From Hydractinia symbiolongicarpus (Eukaryota > Cnidaria > Hydrozoa > Anthoathecata > Hydractiniidae), in the NCBI RefSeq assembly GCF_029227915.1, contig NC_079878.1:2730001-2794000 (forward strand): 64,000 bases of DNA, read 5' to 3'. This document shows positions 43,706 through 51,437 of the stretch, in pieces. The notes below the pieces were generated by a model. The model was not told the DNA's origin. It did not search any database and saw nothing but the letters and a program-made list of their open reading frames with translations. Numbering within the stretch: position 1 is the stretch's first letter; each line of letters opens with the position of its first letter. The translations under genes and the position numbers were made by a program.

Positions 43706-44986
43706 ATGGCGGACATTGATATTGATCCGTTTGGGGACCACGACCAACCCGACGAGGGTACCGATGACTCCACACCTCTGGTACCGAGGGAACGCACGCG
43801 TGTGCAGATACACACACCTGATGAGGAGACATCATTCGGTGGAGAAACCTCTCTGCGCTCCAGAGTTACCAGTGAGCTGGTTAAATCGCTCTATGAGAAG
43901 CTACTAACTATATATCCAAACGAGAACCCGAGCGTGATACATACCGATCTGTTTGAGTCTCGTGGTCGTGAATTATACTACAAGGGTGATAACAGACCTC
44001 TGACAAGTGACGGATCTCTAAGGACCGTCGGCACCATTGCGGATATACTGGGCAAGAAAAGGCTGCGCACTTTGGGGTTTGTTATACCGAAAGGTAGTAT
44101 AACCCCCCGACAGGCCGCTAGGCTAAACAAAATAGAAGAGAGACTACCGTCACCGGATAAAATAGAGAATGCGACCGATATAGAATTAGAAATCATGTCT
44201 GGAGATGTTGTGAACAGTGCGGAAGATTTAATTTCATTGGTCAAACAACAATCTGTAGACCATGAAGCAACCCAGACCGGTGATCTATTTGAATATCCTA
44301 TGCGTGAATTGCTAGGATTGGATAGATCATTGAGAAACATAAGAGGAAGTCTTCAGGATGAAGTTGCAAAAAAGGTTCAGCTCGAACAGCATATTGACAG
44401 AGAAAAAAACAAGTTGGAAGAGATGGAAAACACACCAAATATGACCGAGGAACAACAAAATGAAGCGAAAGAAAGGTTGAAAGGTTTGCAAAATGAGTTG
44501 AAAGGCCGGCAAGAGATTATCGATATTCTAAAAGGTAAACTTAACAGTCAAATAAAAAGCATCAGGGAGACGATTACCAAAGTACTTGACAAAGAAACTA
44601 CATTGGGTGAAAAGATACGAACGCTATTCCGTGAGCAGGGTATCACCATCGTCAGTGTACTAACGGCATTTGGTATGGTTATCGGCCTTCTAGTTGAAAC
44701 TTTGACACCAGGGGGTGGGGGGTCATCCACCGGTAATACAAAAAATCATGAAAAAACCGAAGGTGGTGCGAGGGAATGGATAAAGAACAAGCTTAGCGCG
44801 CTGGGATCTCTCCTGGGTAGATTAGCCGGTGCCGCAGCCGCATCACTGCCCGGTATAATTGGATCCATCGTATCGTGGATCCTAAATAGAGCAAAGGAAG
44901 CCGTCGGTTGGTTGAGTCAAAACCTGTGGGCTTTGATAGTCGGAATCGGAGGTCTGATATACACCTACATGGTAACAAAGCGTTAG
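43706..44986 (+). CDS. Coiled-coil membrane protein, 426 aa, function unknown
   Basis: An acidic N-terminus (MADIDIDPFGDHDQPDEGTD) leads into a mixed globular part to about 205. A strong coiled coil follows at about 215-300 (KKVQLEQHIDREKNKLEEME and onward). There is a hydrophobic segment at about 313-335 (ITIVSVLTAFGMVIGLLVET), a Gly/Ser linker, and an amphipathic-hydrophobic C-terminus (LGRLAGAAAASLPGIIGSIV). The final membrane segment is about 403-423 (LWALIVGIGGLIYTYMV). Such a layout would fit a virion-associated membrane protein, but I know no named family for it. It converges with the gene at 45041, with a shared palindrome between the stops. Confidence 0.72.
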   Translation: MADIDIDPFGDHDQPDEGTDDSTPLVPRERTRVQIHTPDEETSFGGETSLRSRVTSELVKSLYEKLLTIYPNENPSVIHTDLFESRGRELYYKGDNRPLTSDGSLRTVGTIADILGKKRLRTLGFVIPKGSITPRQAARLNKIEERLPSPDKIENATDIELEIMSGDVVNSAEDLISLVKQQSVDHEATQTGDLFEYPMRELLGLDRSLRNIRGSLQDEVAKKVQLEQHIDREKNKLEEMENTPNMTEEQQNEAKERLKGLQNELKGRQEIIDILKGKLNSQIKSIRETITKVLDKETTLGEKIRTLFREQGITIVSVLTAFGMVIGLLVETLTPGGGGSSTGNTKNHEKTEGGAREWIKNKLSALGSLLGRLAGAAAASLPGIIGSIVSWILNRAKEAVGWLSQNLWALIVGIGGLIYTYMVTKR

Positions 44987-44998
44987 CTATTCCGAATA

Positions 44999-45023
44999 TA
45001 TGTTACATGACACATGTAACATA
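44999..45023. terminator. Shared 3' hairpin between convergent genes
   Basis: TATGTTACATG and CATGTAACATA make a perfect 11-bp stem with the 3-nt loop ACA. It lies 12 bp after the plus-strand stop at 44986 and 17 bp after the minus-strand stop at 45041. Being symmetrical, it can act for both transcripts. Confidence 0.65.
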
Positions 45024-45040
45024 ATACCCGCGGCATGGTA

Positions 45041-45466
45041 CTATTTTTCGAAATACCACACGGCGCCTCCGACACCAATCATGCTTAGCGCGATAAATGC
45101 CAATTCCCGTTCATGTTGGCCGTTGCTGGGTGTATAAAAGTCGCTCAATACGGGCTTGCACGGAATATCTGTGAGAGGTGACCCTCCAAATACTTTTTTA
45201 TATTCCCGCATCGCGTCATCCAGCTCCGTGAATTTACCCTCGGCCTTCTTCTCAAGTCTGAGCTGCTTATTGATAAAGTCAACCCTCTCCTGTCTTTTAC
45301 GTTGCCATATAACCTGAGCCTTTTGCAGCTGTTCTATGGCCAGATCATGCCGCTTCCGTTCCTTATCTATCCTATCCTTTGATAAACTTGAAAAGAGGTA
45401 GCTTGATCCGGTAAAGGCCAAAGCGTTCGCGAAGGCACCTCCCAACATCATTGCAATTGAAGCCAT
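45041..45466 (-). CDS. Small two-pass membrane protein, 141 aa
   Basis: An N-terminal hydrophobic segment (SIAMMLGGAFANALAFTGSS, about 3-25) is followed by a charged helical region rich in K, R, E and Q. A conserved-looking middle (YKKVFGG...LSDFYTPS) and a C-terminal hydrophobic segment (LAFIALSMIGVGGAVWYF, about 121-139) complete it. From memory, small proteins of this layout occur in animal Polintons; their function is not known to me. A structural or membrane role is inferred from its layout and from neighbours of the same kind. The start follows TATATAAAC in the coding direction. Confidence 0.68.
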   Translation of the reverse strand: MASIAMMLGGAFANALAFTGSSYLFSSLSKDRIDKERKRHDLAIEQLQKAQVIWQRKRQERVDFINKQLRLEKKAEGKFTELDDAMREYKKVFGGSPLTDIPCKPVLSDFYTPSNGQHERELAFIALSMIGVGGAVWYFEK

Positions 45467-45496
45467 GTTTATATAATCCGGTATAATATAGTGGCG

Positions 45497-45640
45497 TTAT
45501 TTTAATACGATAGCCTCGGAGTCTATGACATCAGAGTCGTCTATGACCTCGATATCCGTGTATTCCACCTTGGGTAAAATACTCTCAACTTTCTTACGTC
45601 GATAAAAAACCCAGACCAACCATTCCAGTATTCGCAACAT
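45497..45640 (-). CDS. Very small acidic protein, 47 aa
   Basis: The short frame begins MLRILEWLVWVFYRRKK, a possible membrane-proximal segment with a basic stop-transfer end. It ends in an acidic tail with repeated VID (EVIDDSDVIDSE). Its ATG overlaps the stop of the upstream gene by one base (TAATG on the minus strand). This suggests translation by reinitiation, as in compact viral genomes. No family is recognised. Short length makes this tentative, but the frame fills an otherwise empty gap and the composition is protein-like. Confidence 0.5.
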   Translation of the reverse strand: MLRILEWLVWVFYRRKKVESILPKVEYTDIEVIDDSDVIDSEAIVLK

Positions 45641-45867
45641 TATATATTTATAGTTTCAGGTATAATTTTTTGCTTAACTAGATATTCTCTTGTCATTTCA
45701 CTTGCGGCGACTATGGCTACAAGCTTTCCGGTATCTTCCAGGTCAAACTTCTGAATTGAGGGTGGTGTCATTTTTAATACCTTTTTCCCTAGCATTGAAT
45801 AGCCTACAGCGAAAACGCATACGACCGATGCTTTATAAATATCGTTGACTATACTTTTCTTATCCAT
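45640..45867 (-). CDS. Small membrane protein, 75 aa
   Basis: The hydrophobic segment KASVVCVFAVGYSMLGKKVL (about 12-31) is followed by KMTPPSIQKFDLEDTGKLVA and a second moderately hydrophobic helix (LVAIVAASEM). The C-terminus is QKIIPETINI. I recall short proteins of this type as usual members of animal Polintons; the function is unknown. Its stop overlaps the start of the 47-aa gene by one base. Confidence 0.65.
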   Translation of the reverse strand: MDKKSIVNDIYKASVVCVFAVGYSMLGKKVLKMTPPSIQKFDLEDTGKLVAIVAASEMTREYLVKQKIIPETINI

Positions 45868-45890
45868 GTCTTATATTTACTTCAAGATTA

Positions 45891-45906
45891 TAGTATCGCG
45901 ATATTA
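45891..45906. terminator. Short palindrome after the frameshifted gene
   Basis: TAGTATCGCGATATTA is a near-perfect palindrome (one G-T pair), 5 bp beyond the minus-strand stop at 45912. The stem is shorter than in the other hairpins, so this is a weaker case. Confidence 0.4.
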
Positions 45907-45911
45907 TCCCT

Positions 45912-46365
45912 TTATTCCATTTCAAGCTTACTTATTCTCATAGTTTTTTTATTACCTGAGTTACTTGGTGGGGTACCCTTCACCTTAATATTTTTGTCCT
46001 TATTTTTATAGACGAAATAAGCACCAATTAAGACAAGTACTATCACCCCACCACCACCCATTATTGTGTAGTTCACTCCGCCGTGTTTGGGGCCATCTGT
46101 CACGGAATCCTCGATGACAATATCCTTAGGATCCTCCAACTGTGTCTGAGGTGCTGAGTGTGTCTGAGGTGCTGAGTGTGTCTGAGGTGCCGAGTGTGTC
46201 TGAGGTGTCGGCCGGGTTTGTGTCTGAGGTGCCGACTGTACCTGCCTGCGCCATGAGCAATCTTTTATAATCCTCCCTCTTTTTACGGTTGTATTCGGCC
46301 AGTCTCTTACCCGCCTCAACCTTTTTAGGGTTCTTCGTTGTCACCTGAACTGGAGTATCCGACAT
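45912..46365 (-). pseudogene. Single-pass membrane protein gene split by a frameshift
   Basis: The N-terminal half is read in one frame from 46365 (MSDTPVQVTTKNPKKVEAGK, then basic KRKK-type helix). That frame runs into degenerate TSDT repeats and stops at 46126. The C-terminal half is read in another frame. It has SAPQT repeats, then a membrane segment (YTIMGGGGVIVLVLIGAYFV) and a basic tail ending ISKLEME, stopping at 45912. From family memory, one Polinton protein has exactly this start and this kind of ending, so I infer a single gene. The break lies in an 18-bp tandem repeat (TGTGTCTGAGGTGCTGAG type, about 46138-46225) or just next to it. An indel there, programmed frameshifting or a sequencing error are all possible. 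Confidence 0.6.
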
Positions 46366-46939
46366 CTTTAGTATCCGTATCGATATTGTTTAAATTTTTT
46401 CCTGCGATATAATGCCTACCTGTTATTAAACTCACACTGATTGGTGATAGTAGTGATCCGAACTTATAATATAGATCACATGTGAACCTTTGGAGTGCCG
46501 AGTTTAGGAACGGATCATTCTCCAGGTCATCACTCAGAGCTTTTTGATTTTTTATACCGAGAGCTGTACAGGCGCCCATGGAGTACATGTGGATTATTGA
46601 CTGTCCCAAAGACTTTACCATTTGACCGGATAGTTTAGCCTCGTATATGGTGAACAGTTTATCCACCTCATCATTCTTGAGCTTCTGGATCTCCGCCTCC
46701 GTATACATCTTACCAAGATATAACTTACTATTTCCGGTCAGCACACACTCGAGCAATTTTTGTCTCTTCCCATCATCCCGGGCATCCTGTTCATCGATAA
46801 AAATTATGTTGCCAATTGCGTTTTCAGCCATTTTCAATAGCGATAGGTATTTTTTAATACAAAAAAGGCAAAAACTAACCAATACCAGCAATAGCACTAC
46901 AGCTATCACCAGTAATATGAAATTTATATATTCTATCAT
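46325..46939 (-). CDS. Polinton protein with N-terminal membrane segment, 204 aa
   Basis: Residues 5-30 (INFILLVIAVVLLLVLVSFC) are a membrane anchor. The remaining 165 residues are a soluble domain with FIDEQDARDDGKRQKLLECV, KMYTEAEIQKLKNDEVDKLF and DPFLNSALQRFTCDLYYKFG. A second methionine at residue 37 (MAENAIGNI) begins the soluble domain and could be the true start, in which case the anchor would be a separate small frame. The 3' end overlaps the next gene by 41 bp in a different frame. Function unknown; conserved hypothetical by my recollection of Polintons. Confidence 0.68.
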   Translation of the reverse strand: MIEYINFILLVIAVVLLLVLVSFCLFCIKKYLSLLKMAENAIGNIIFIDEQDARDDGKRQKLLECVLTGNSKLYLGKMYTEAEIQKLKNDEVDKLFTIYEAKLSGQMVKSLGQSIIHMYSMGACTALGIKNQKALSDDLENDPFLNSALQRFTCDLYYKFGSLLSPISVSLITGRHYIAGKNLNNIDTDTKDVGYSSSGDNEEP

Positions 46940-46985
46940 GGTACTACAGTACTACTACAGTACTATGCTGTAGTTTTCCTATAGA

Positions 46986-47010
46986 TTTGTTACAAGACTC
47001 TTGTAACAAA
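46986..47010. terminator. 3' hairpin after the packaging ATPase gene
   Basis: TTTGTTACAAG and CTTGTAACAAA form a perfect 11-bp stem with loop ACT, 12 bp beyond the minus-strand stop at 47023. It is followed by an A-rich run on the plus strand. The core GTTAC/GTAAC is shared with the hairpins at 40193, 40994 and 44999. Confidence 0.65.
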
Positions 47011-47022
47011 AAAATGTCCAAT

Positions 47023-47619
47023 CTAGCAAATCACGTGAGTTCTTGGATGTTCCATCCTCATGACTAAATGTGTATATTTTCCATCTTTTAGCCTTTCCTT
47101 AACCTTCTGGATCTCCGATGATTCAATTACATCATTCTCTTCGTGGATGGTTGCGAGATCATGTCTGTCCTTCGGATACCACACATATAACATTTTTGCC
47201 TGCCTTCGTAAGTTCTTCGGTATCGCGGTGTATGATTGTGTGAGTAGCCACATGGTGTGGTTTCGATGTCGACCGCTGATGGCCAGCTCCAGAAGCGGTT
47301 GCCTCTTTTTGTCCAGTTTCTCATCCGCGATGATGTCGTCGATCAGGAATAATGTTTTGTATCCGGCACAGAAATCCGTCATCTTTTGAATCCATTCGTA
47401 CAACATACCCATGGGCTCAATTAGAATCACATATCTGTCGTTCCAAAACCATTTTCGACACATATATGTCTTGTTCCATCTTAATGTTGGACATATAATC
47501 ACAATGAAATCGAAGTGATCAAAGTATTCACTCTCTAGTAATGTTACAACGCGTCTGGATTTTCCGCAGCCCGTGGGACCGACGAATAATGCCGTGTGAG
47601 GATCTTTCATGTAGTCCAT
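47023..47619 (-). CDS. FtsK/HerA-type genome packaging ATPase, 198 aa
   Basis: This ATPase would drive DNA into the capsid. Walker A is FVGPTGCGKS (residues 12-21) and Walker B is TLFLIDD (89-95). The stretch SGRHRNHTMWLLTQSY (ending in a sensor-type polar residue in TQS) follows, all typical of the A32-like packaging ATPases of Polintons and related viruses. Length is normal for the family. I chose the start MDYMKDPH at 47619, one base past the capsid gene's stop. An earlier ATG at 47646 would overlap the capsid gene by 26 bp. The adjoining capsid gene is its usual partner. Confidence 0.9.
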   Translation of the reverse strand: MDYMKDPHTALFVGPTGCGKSRRVVTLLESEYFDHFDFIVIICPTLRWNKTYMCRKWFWNDRYVILIEPMGMLYEWIQKMTDFCAGYKTLFLIDDIIADEKLDKKRQPLLELAISGRHRNHTMWLLTQSYTAIPKNLRRQAKMLYVWYPKDRHDLATIHEENDVIESSEIQKVKERLKDGKYTHLVMRMEHPRTHVIC

Positions 47620-47620
47620 C

Positions 47621-48940
47621 TTAATATAGTACATCCATAATTTCACCGTTTTGAATATTTAATTGAGCATCCATGATTAGATATATGTAGGCGTTTAAGG
47701 ATCCCGCGGTTTCGGCCGTCTTTTCAACTTGCAGTGTGATCCCCTCGCTCGCATTTTCAATCCGTCGGCCGGTCCCGTGCAGTGAGTTTTCATCTATGGT
47801 TCTGAAATCCAGCCATAGAGCATATTTCGTGGTTAGGTAGTCCGCGACCTTCACATCATGTAGTTGCAAATGTTTTTGTATTTCACCGGCGTTGCCATCC
47901 CTTTGTTTGCCCTCCGCAAAATACTTGCAAATTTCACCATAATGCTCAAACGGTTGCATCCCCTGAGCGAAAAGTTGGTTAGGCTTACCCTCAACTATGG
48001 CGGATACCTTTTTGATCTTAGGATTGTAGAACCTACCGGTATCTCGTTTGTAAGCTTTCTCTTCCTCAAACAGAACCAATATACCCTTCAGGGACTTGCA
48101 CGGTGTATTGAATGACCAATTCCAAGTTGTGTCTGACTTATCCACCCTAATTTGTCTATGTCTCAGAAATCTGTCGTAAAGTACGGCCATGTTTTGGTAT
48201 TCATTTGAGATGAATCTGGCGAGTGTGGGTTGTGTCACAATCTCATATTCGAGAGATATGTTGGAGATTTTGTATTTAGCAACCGGCGCGGGTGCCGATG
48301 TGGCACCGGAAGGTTTGGTTGGTGTTGATAATACTACCCTGTCATAATTGTTGAATGTTATCTCATAACACAGCCTATTACCTAATCCAGCCTGATAATA
48401 TGGGATCGTGCTATCTAACATTTCAAAATTTAGTGGTATGGTGAACTTGTTTTTGTATGCATCATAAATAGCTTTGTCCGCTACCTCTGATGCGTCTTTA
48501 TCCGCGGCTCCAACTCTCAGTTTCATACAGTTTTCTGTACACCCTTCATCAAAGATGATACCTTGTCTTATTGCATTTCTTTTTTCGGACTTGGTTAGCC
48601 ATAAATCTCTGTAGCACCCGAAAAGATCAAAGTCATCAATGCTCAGAATCTCGGTACCCTCGAACTTGATAGCTAGCTTTTTAACAATTGCCCTCCCTAT
48701 GTTAGAGACCAATGTTCTCTTCGTGTCGACTTTTGACTCGAGTTCAACGTCGAAACTTATTTTCGAAGTACCAGGAACAATGACATCATCGTTACCTAAA
48801 TTAGGGAACCTAATCAGGAGTAACTGGTTCTGATCAATCTCACTTGGGTTGTGAGTGACAATTACTTTTTGATGCGTTCCTTTTACGCCATGTGCGATCC
48901 TAAGTGAACGCTCTGGGTTTAACTTTTTCCCGTATTCCAT
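47621..48940 (-). CDS. mcp: Major capsid protein (double jelly-roll type), 439 aa
   Basis: Its length, its position directly upstream of the packaging ATPase, and recognisable segments of animal Polinton capsid proteins support this call. The segments include LLLIRFPNLGNDDVIVPG, LVSNIGRAIVKKLAIKFEG and DLWLTKSEKRNAIRQGI. Polinton major capsid proteins are known to have the double jelly-roll fold; that fold is inferred here, not seen. The frame is intact. Together with the ATPase and a penton candidate it implies that a particle could in principle be formed, though the usual maturation protease was not found. Confidence 0.85.
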   Translation of the reverse strand: MEYGKKLNPERSLRIAHGVKGTHQKVIVTHNPSEIDQNQLLLIRFPNLGNDDVIVPGTSKISFDVELESKVDTKRTLVSNIGRAIVKKLAIKFEGTEILSIDDFDLFGCYRDLWLTKSEKRNAIRQGIIFDEGCTENCMKLRVGAADKDASEVADKAIYDAYKNKFTIPLNFEMLDSTIPYYQAGLGNRLCYEITFNNYDRVVLSTPTKPSGATSAPAPVAKYKISNISLEYEIVTQPTLARFISNEYQNMAVLYDRFLRHRQIRVDKSDTTWNWSFNTPCKSLKGILVLFEEEKAYKRDTGRFYNPKIKKVSAIVEGKPNQLFAQGMQPFEHYGEICKYFAEGKQRDGNAGEIQKHLQLHDVKVADYLTTKYALWLDFRTIDENSLHGTGRRIENASEGITLQVEKTAETAGSLNAYIYLIMDAQLNIQNGEIMDVLY

Positions 48941-48995
48941 GCTATTCCATATTACTTTTATTTTATTTTACTTTAATTCGGTTAATGCTACGGTA

Positions 48996-49559
48996 TCATC
49001 TGTACGCCGTATCTCTTATGTGTAGTGTAACTGTTGTCTTCATACCACCCCATAGCACCTTACCATCCCGACCTGTGACTCTCATGGTAAGTGATTGAAG
49101 TAAACCTCTCTTTAGTTTCTTATATTGCGGATTTTTCGGTTCGATATATGTAAAATCACCACCATACTCGGATATATGATATGTCATCAGGTTGTTGCTA
49201 TATTCACCATCTTTAAGATTTAACGAGTTATCCAATTCATTAAGATTAAAATGTAGTTCCGTTATACCCCCTAGATTGAATATTTTACTCAACTTAGAGT
49301 TTCTAGCTAGTTGTGTTGATTTTACATCACCTCTCACGATTGAATTCAACTCCCTCCCTGTGTAGTGCTGACCCTGTTGTAACCTAACCGTGGTAACTCC
49401 GTCAGCCAAGGGTATATCTATTGGAGCTGTAGCTACATATGTGACATTATCCGAAAACGTCTCCACGATCGCAACCTCCTTTGTACCATGTGAGTTGTCT
49501 ATCGGTTGATACAAATAGATTTTCTTCTCGCTATTTACGTCCTTTATTGTGATATACAT
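48996..49559 (-). CDS. Candidate minor capsid (penton) protein, 187 aa
   Basis: Alternating hydrophobic and polar residues (VTYVATAPIDIPLADGVTTV, SLTMRVTGRDGKVLWGGMKT) suggest an all-beta protein. There are no membrane segments. It sits immediately upstream of the major capsid gene on the same strand, where Polintons usually keep the single-jelly-roll penton gene. Its length suits that fold. Assignment rests on position, size and beta character rather than on a specific motif. Its start is 38 bp from the divergent gene at 49598. Confidence 0.6.
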   Translation of the reverse strand: MYITIKDVNSEKKIYLYQPIDNSHGTKEVAIVETFSDNVTYVATAPIDIPLADGVTTVRLQQGQHYTGRELNSIVRGDVKSTQLARNSKLSKIFNLGGITELHFNLNELDNSLNLKDGEYSNNLMTYHISEYGGDFTYIEPKNPQYKKLKRGLLQSLTMRVTGRDGKVLWGGMKTTVTLHIRDTAYR

Positions 49560-49597
49560 TATTATATTAGAGATTGTGAATATATTTAAATCAAAGA
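49560..49597. promoter_or_regulatory. Bidirectional promoter spacer 2
   Basis: The 38-bp spacer between divergent starts contains TATTATATTAGA (49560-49571) and TATTTAAATCAAAGA just before the plus-strand ATG. The same motif pair fills the spacer at 43661-43705. Confidence 0.6.
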
Positions 49598-50803
49598 ATG
49601 GATGACATTTTCAGATATAACCCGAATGCGGCATATAAGCCAAATGGAGGGCTGGATCTTCAAATATTGGGCGCTAGGGATCTGTACAAACAGGCCATTA
49701 TTGTGTCCGAAAGTGGCTCTTTCCCCGCTTCCTTTCCTAATATTTTTACCAATTATGAACTTAGTCATAACGCGCAACGTATGAGAATTTGGAATGAGCA
49801 ACCTTTTAGATTATGGCAAACCCAGCTAAATTTCGCCACTTGGTGCGCTTCAAGTGCCTGTGGGGTAAGTTCGGAACACCTGAAGGATGGTAGATCTATG
49901 GTCAAGTCGATATATCGTTTTCATGTGTATTATCACATTAGACGAATCATTAAGCGTCTGCAGACACCTCTGCCATTTGAGGATAGCTTCAATCGATACG
50001 ACAATCCCTATTCAAATGAGGAGTTTTTAAAAATCTGCGGCGATTATGGAGTTGATCCCAACCCCATGAAATACAGGGGTCAGAACTTTTTCAGCTCATA
50101 TCAAAAAAGACGTAAAGAATATCCGACTCCGGGGTTAAGTTATTTCACAAACGACTCCATGACGCGGTGGATTGTGGAAAAATCCGATGGATTTACAAAA
50201 ACGGGCCTTGTGAAGATCTCGAGCAGTGTCAGGGCCTATGCTTATCTTGTTCTTAGTTCTCAAGCCTCAGCGCGATCCTCCATCCTCGGTAATGATTCAA
50301 GTGCTCTGACCGCCCAAAAAGTTTTTATGAATAACCTTGAGGACATTGTTAACCGTAGGGTTGATATTCAGGAGGACATTAAACGTTATCAGGATACGTT
50401 AAACTACGCTTTAAGTAAGGTTGATTATTCGGTTGGACAAGGTATTTATATGTTACCTAGTGACATGAATCTCAGAATTAAGACAGGGGTGGTAGGTTAC
50501 AACAACAAGATTTTGATATCGGGTGAAGATCTTACCATTGGTATCAATCGAAAGGTCAATGTTACCGAATCACATAAGATAACTAAAAAGAAGCCTGTAA
50601 CACCTGATCATCCTGATGATCCTGATATCCATCCTGATATCCATCCTGATAAACACATTACCGTACACCACGTGGATACTACAGATAAACACATTACTGC
50701 ACCTTACCACAAAGATACTCCTCCTCCTACACACGAAGATGAGAAGATCGCTCTTGTGATTGTTATGACAACAGGTTATTTCATATGGTATTTGTTTAGA
50801 TAA
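49598..50803 (+). CDS. Probable structural protein with C-terminal anchor, 401 aa
   Basis: The N-terminal 310 residues look globular (FRLWQTQLNFATWCASSACG, FHVYYHIRRIIKRLQTPLPF). They are followed by a His/Asp/Pro-rich linker with short repeats (HPDDPDIHPDIHPDKH, about 335-352). A C-terminal membrane segment, IALVIVMTTGYFIWYLFR (384-401), ends the protein with no tail. I do not know a named family. Its place beside the capsid genes and shared promoter motif suggest a virion protein that links capsid and membrane; this is inference. Confidence 0.68.
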   Translation: MDDIFRYNPNAAYKPNGGLDLQILGARDLYKQAIIVSESGSFPASFPNIFTNYELSHNAQRMRIWNEQPFRLWQTQLNFATWCASSACGVSSEHLKDGRSMVKSIYRFHVYYHIRRIIKRLQTPLPFEDSFNRYDNPYSNEEFLKICGDYGVDPNPMKYRGQNFFSSYQKRRKEYPTPGLSYFTNDSMTRWIVEKSDGFTKTGLVKISSSVRAYAYLVLSSQASARSSILGNDSSALTAQKVFMNNLEDIVNRRVDIQEDIKRYQDTLNYALSKVDYSVGQGIYMLPSDMNLRIKTGVVGYNNKILISGEDLTIGINRKVNVTESHKITKKKPVTPDHPDDPDIHPDIHPDKHITVHHVDTTDKHITAPYHKDTPPPTHEDEKIALVIVMTTGYFIWYLFR

Positions 50804-51042
50804 AGAATGACGTCAATTAAATGTCAATCAAGCCAGAATAACAATAGAGAAACAATGCATTCCTTACATACCAAATATCCTTAGCAAGGGCTACTTTCGT
50901 TTTAACTTTTTTCTTATGTAAACAACTTTCTGGTATGTAAAATATGTAAAATCCTATTGTTATAAGCGTTTGATTGACAGATGGTAGATAACAAAAACTG
51001 CTTTCCGATAGAATCTATAAAGTGGTATAAAGAGATGTAATC
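50804..51042. other. Non-coding spacer with nested inverted repeats
   Basis: No gene is seen. Between 50822 and 50979 lie outer arms TGTCAATCAA (50822-50831) with TAACAATAG (50839-50847), paired with CTATTGTTA (50954-50962) and TTGATTGACA (50970-50979). Inner arms are TTACATACC (50864-50872) and GGTATGTAA (50932-50940). TGACGTCA lies at 50808. It could be a degenerate small transposon, a structured 3' region or a replication/regulatory site. Confidence 0.6.
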
Positions 51043-51393
51043 GTGGATTTAAACACGATGGCTTTTCCAACAGTTGAAGAATTTGAACAAAACATAGAAC
51101 AAGTTACTCCGATCATAAAGTGGAGAGAGCTGCCTAAAAACGATATTTACTTTGTTAAATATGTGAAAGAGATGGAAATATCAAGACCTGGTGCTCTTTC
51201 TGAAAAATCTATGTATGCGGAGGTTCAAGATAGAATGGGAAATAAATATAAGACATGGTTGCCCGCAAGACTTTGTGATGAATTAAAGGATTATAGTTTC
51301 AAGGGTGATGCCTTTGTCAGATCAAATGGTCTCAAACAATCTCAAAATAATCATCAAAATCAATTCTTCAGTTATGACATTATGTGGCGCTAA
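51043..51393 (+). CDS. Small soluble protein, 116 aa, function unknown
   Basis: No membrane segments are present. The frame contains FPTVEEFEQNIEQVTPIIKW, RELPKNDIYFVKYVKEM and, near the end, KTWLPARLCDELKDYSFKGD. From memory, similar short proteins occur in other animal Polintons next to a terminal repeat. The alternating pattern suggests a small beta-barrel, possibly nucleic-acid binding, but I see no decisive motif. A second in-frame methionine at residue 6 (MAFPTVEEF) is a plausible start. A hairpin follows 19 bp after the stop. Confidence 0.65.
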   Translation: MDLNTMAFPTVEEFEQNIEQVTPIIKWRELPKNDIYFVKYVKEMEISRPGALSEKSMYAEVQDRMGNKYKTWLPARLCDELKDYSFKGDAFVRSNGLKQSQNNHQNQFFSYDIMWR

Positions 51394-51412
51394 ACCTTGC
51401 AATGTTGCAATC

Positions 51413-51437
51413 ATCTTTACTTGTTTCTGGTAAAGAT
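51413..51437 (+). terminator. 3' hairpin after the 116-aa gene
   Basis: ATCTTTAC and GTAAAGAT form an 8-bp stem with loop TTGTTTCTG. It closely resembles the integrase hairpin at 42386-42410 (stem ATCTTTACC). Its last two bases touch the start of the right terminal repeat. Confidence 0.6.

Noticed and set aside
45912-46319. The 135-aa frame as a complete gene of its own
   Set aside because: Its first part overlaps a better N-terminus in another frame, and only its C-terminal half looks like a real protein, so a frameshifted single gene is preferred.
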